Source: JANNAV01 sp031384695
GTDB lineage: Bacteria; Pseudomonadota; Alphaproteobacteria; Rhodobacterales; Rhodobacteraceae
Reading direction: 5' to 3'
Assembly: GCA_031384695.1 (NCBI GenBank)
Contig: JANNAV010000148.1
Coordinates: forward strand, 1-21,023
DNA: 21,023 nucleotides
The notes below the pieces were generated by a model. The model made no database searches. It worked only from the letters and a program-made list of their open reading frames with translations, and was not told where the DNA came from. The first letter of the stretch is position 1; the number at the start of each line of letters is the position of its first letter. Shown here piece by piece: positions 20,797 to 21,023 of the stretch. Position numbers and translations under genes: made by a program.

Positions 20797-21023
20797 TGTA
20801 TAGTCCCGCAAAGAGGTGTTACGTTTGACACTTCATTGGGGGACTTGCTTTGGGACAGGTTTTACACGGCAGCGCCACCACGACAGAGGCGGTCCGTCGA
20901 GCGATACAGCGGAGTGAAGAGAGCGTAAGATCTCTGGCCCGGCGTTATTCGATAAGCCCGACGACGGTGCAGAAGTGGCGCAAGCGGACTTCAGTGGCAG
21001 ATCGGCCGATGGGTCCGGCGGAG
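20797..21023 (+). mobile_element. IS481-family-type insertion sequence, left part only
   Basis: TGTATAGTCCCGCAAAG starts at 20797, an end beginning with TGT as in IS481 elements, 53 bp before the transposase start. The right end and the target duplication lie outside the window. It inserted directly after the stop codon of the glycosyltransferase-like gene. Confidence 0.7.
20850..21023 (+). CDS. IS481-family transposase, N-terminal part (runs off the window)
   Basis: The first 58 residues (LGQVLHGSATTTEAVRRAIQ onward) match the N-terminus I recall for alphaproteobacterial IS481 transposases. The HTH lies in SLARRYSISPTTVQKWRKR and is followed by TSVADRP and GPAE. The DDE core would lie beyond 21023. 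TTG at 20850 is the only start that gives the family N-terminus; no good Shine-Dalgarno is visible. Its integrity cannot be judged. Confidence 0.85.
   Translation, partial: MGQVLHGSATTTEAVRRAIQRSEESVRSLARRYSISPTTVQKWRKRTSVADRPMGPAE

Noticed and set aside
1..21023. CRISPR array or composite transposon
   Set aside because: No regularly spaced direct repeats are present. The 113-bp copies are too far apart and too small to bound a composite transposon, and the two insertion sequences belong to different families.

Overview
The window looks like chromosome from an alphaproteobacterium of the Rhodobacteraceae/Roseobacter type. GC content is high. Gene content fits too: an ROK regulator divergent from a xylFHG-type transporter, a gamma-glutamylation cluster with two glutamine synthetase paralogues, rlmJ, a TerB-like protein and a dimethylargininase. 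The IS1-like and IS481-like transposases are also of a type common in that group. All family names were assigned by reading motifs, not by a database search.

Layout. (1) Positions 1-914 are decayed DNA. A DUF2274 gene, a family that accompanies trb conjugation genes, is split by a 113-bp TA-flanked miniature element; the rest has no credible gene. A tRNA-Gly(GCC) gene at 915-989 (minus) borders it, as expected for an eroded integrated element. (2) Positions 1063-7183 (minus) hold a catabolic operon: glutamine-synthetase-like ligase, class I amidotransferase, second ligase, FAD amine oxidase and DegT aminotransferase. The order suggests amines are gamma-glutamylated, oxidised and deglutamylated, as in the Puu putrescine pathway. 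(3) Positions 7370-10590 are an unusually large IS1-family-like element of 3,221 bp. It has 21-bp perfect terminal inverted repeats and an intact 8-bp target duplication. Besides its transposase it carries four tightly packed passenger genes, including an overlapping pair made of an unknown 197-aa protein and an Xre-HTH/ImmA-IrrE metallopeptidase. The cargo is bracketed by an 18-bp near-identical direct repeat. (4) Positions 10632-13398 (minus) hold two solute-binding-type proteins and a TerB-like protein, then rlmJ. (5) Positions 13521-18306 hold a divergent ROK regulator and xylFHG, with an intercistronic hairpin after xylF and a strong intrinsic terminator after xylG. (6) Positions 18397-20795 hold a dimethylargininase, a small secreted protein and a glycosyltransferase-like protein. 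The second copy of the 113-bp element sits between the first two, at their converging stop codons. (7) An IS481-type element starts at 20797 and runs off the window.

The best candidate for a new system is the cargo of the IS1-like element, which resembles a toxin-antitoxin or defence module moved by a simple insertion sequence. The element duplicated its target once around the whole unit, so cargo and transposase moved together. The second notable signal is the 113-bp two-hairpin element. Its two copies show a compensatory base-pair change, TA duplications, and an insertion that can be reversed on paper to restore a reading frame.
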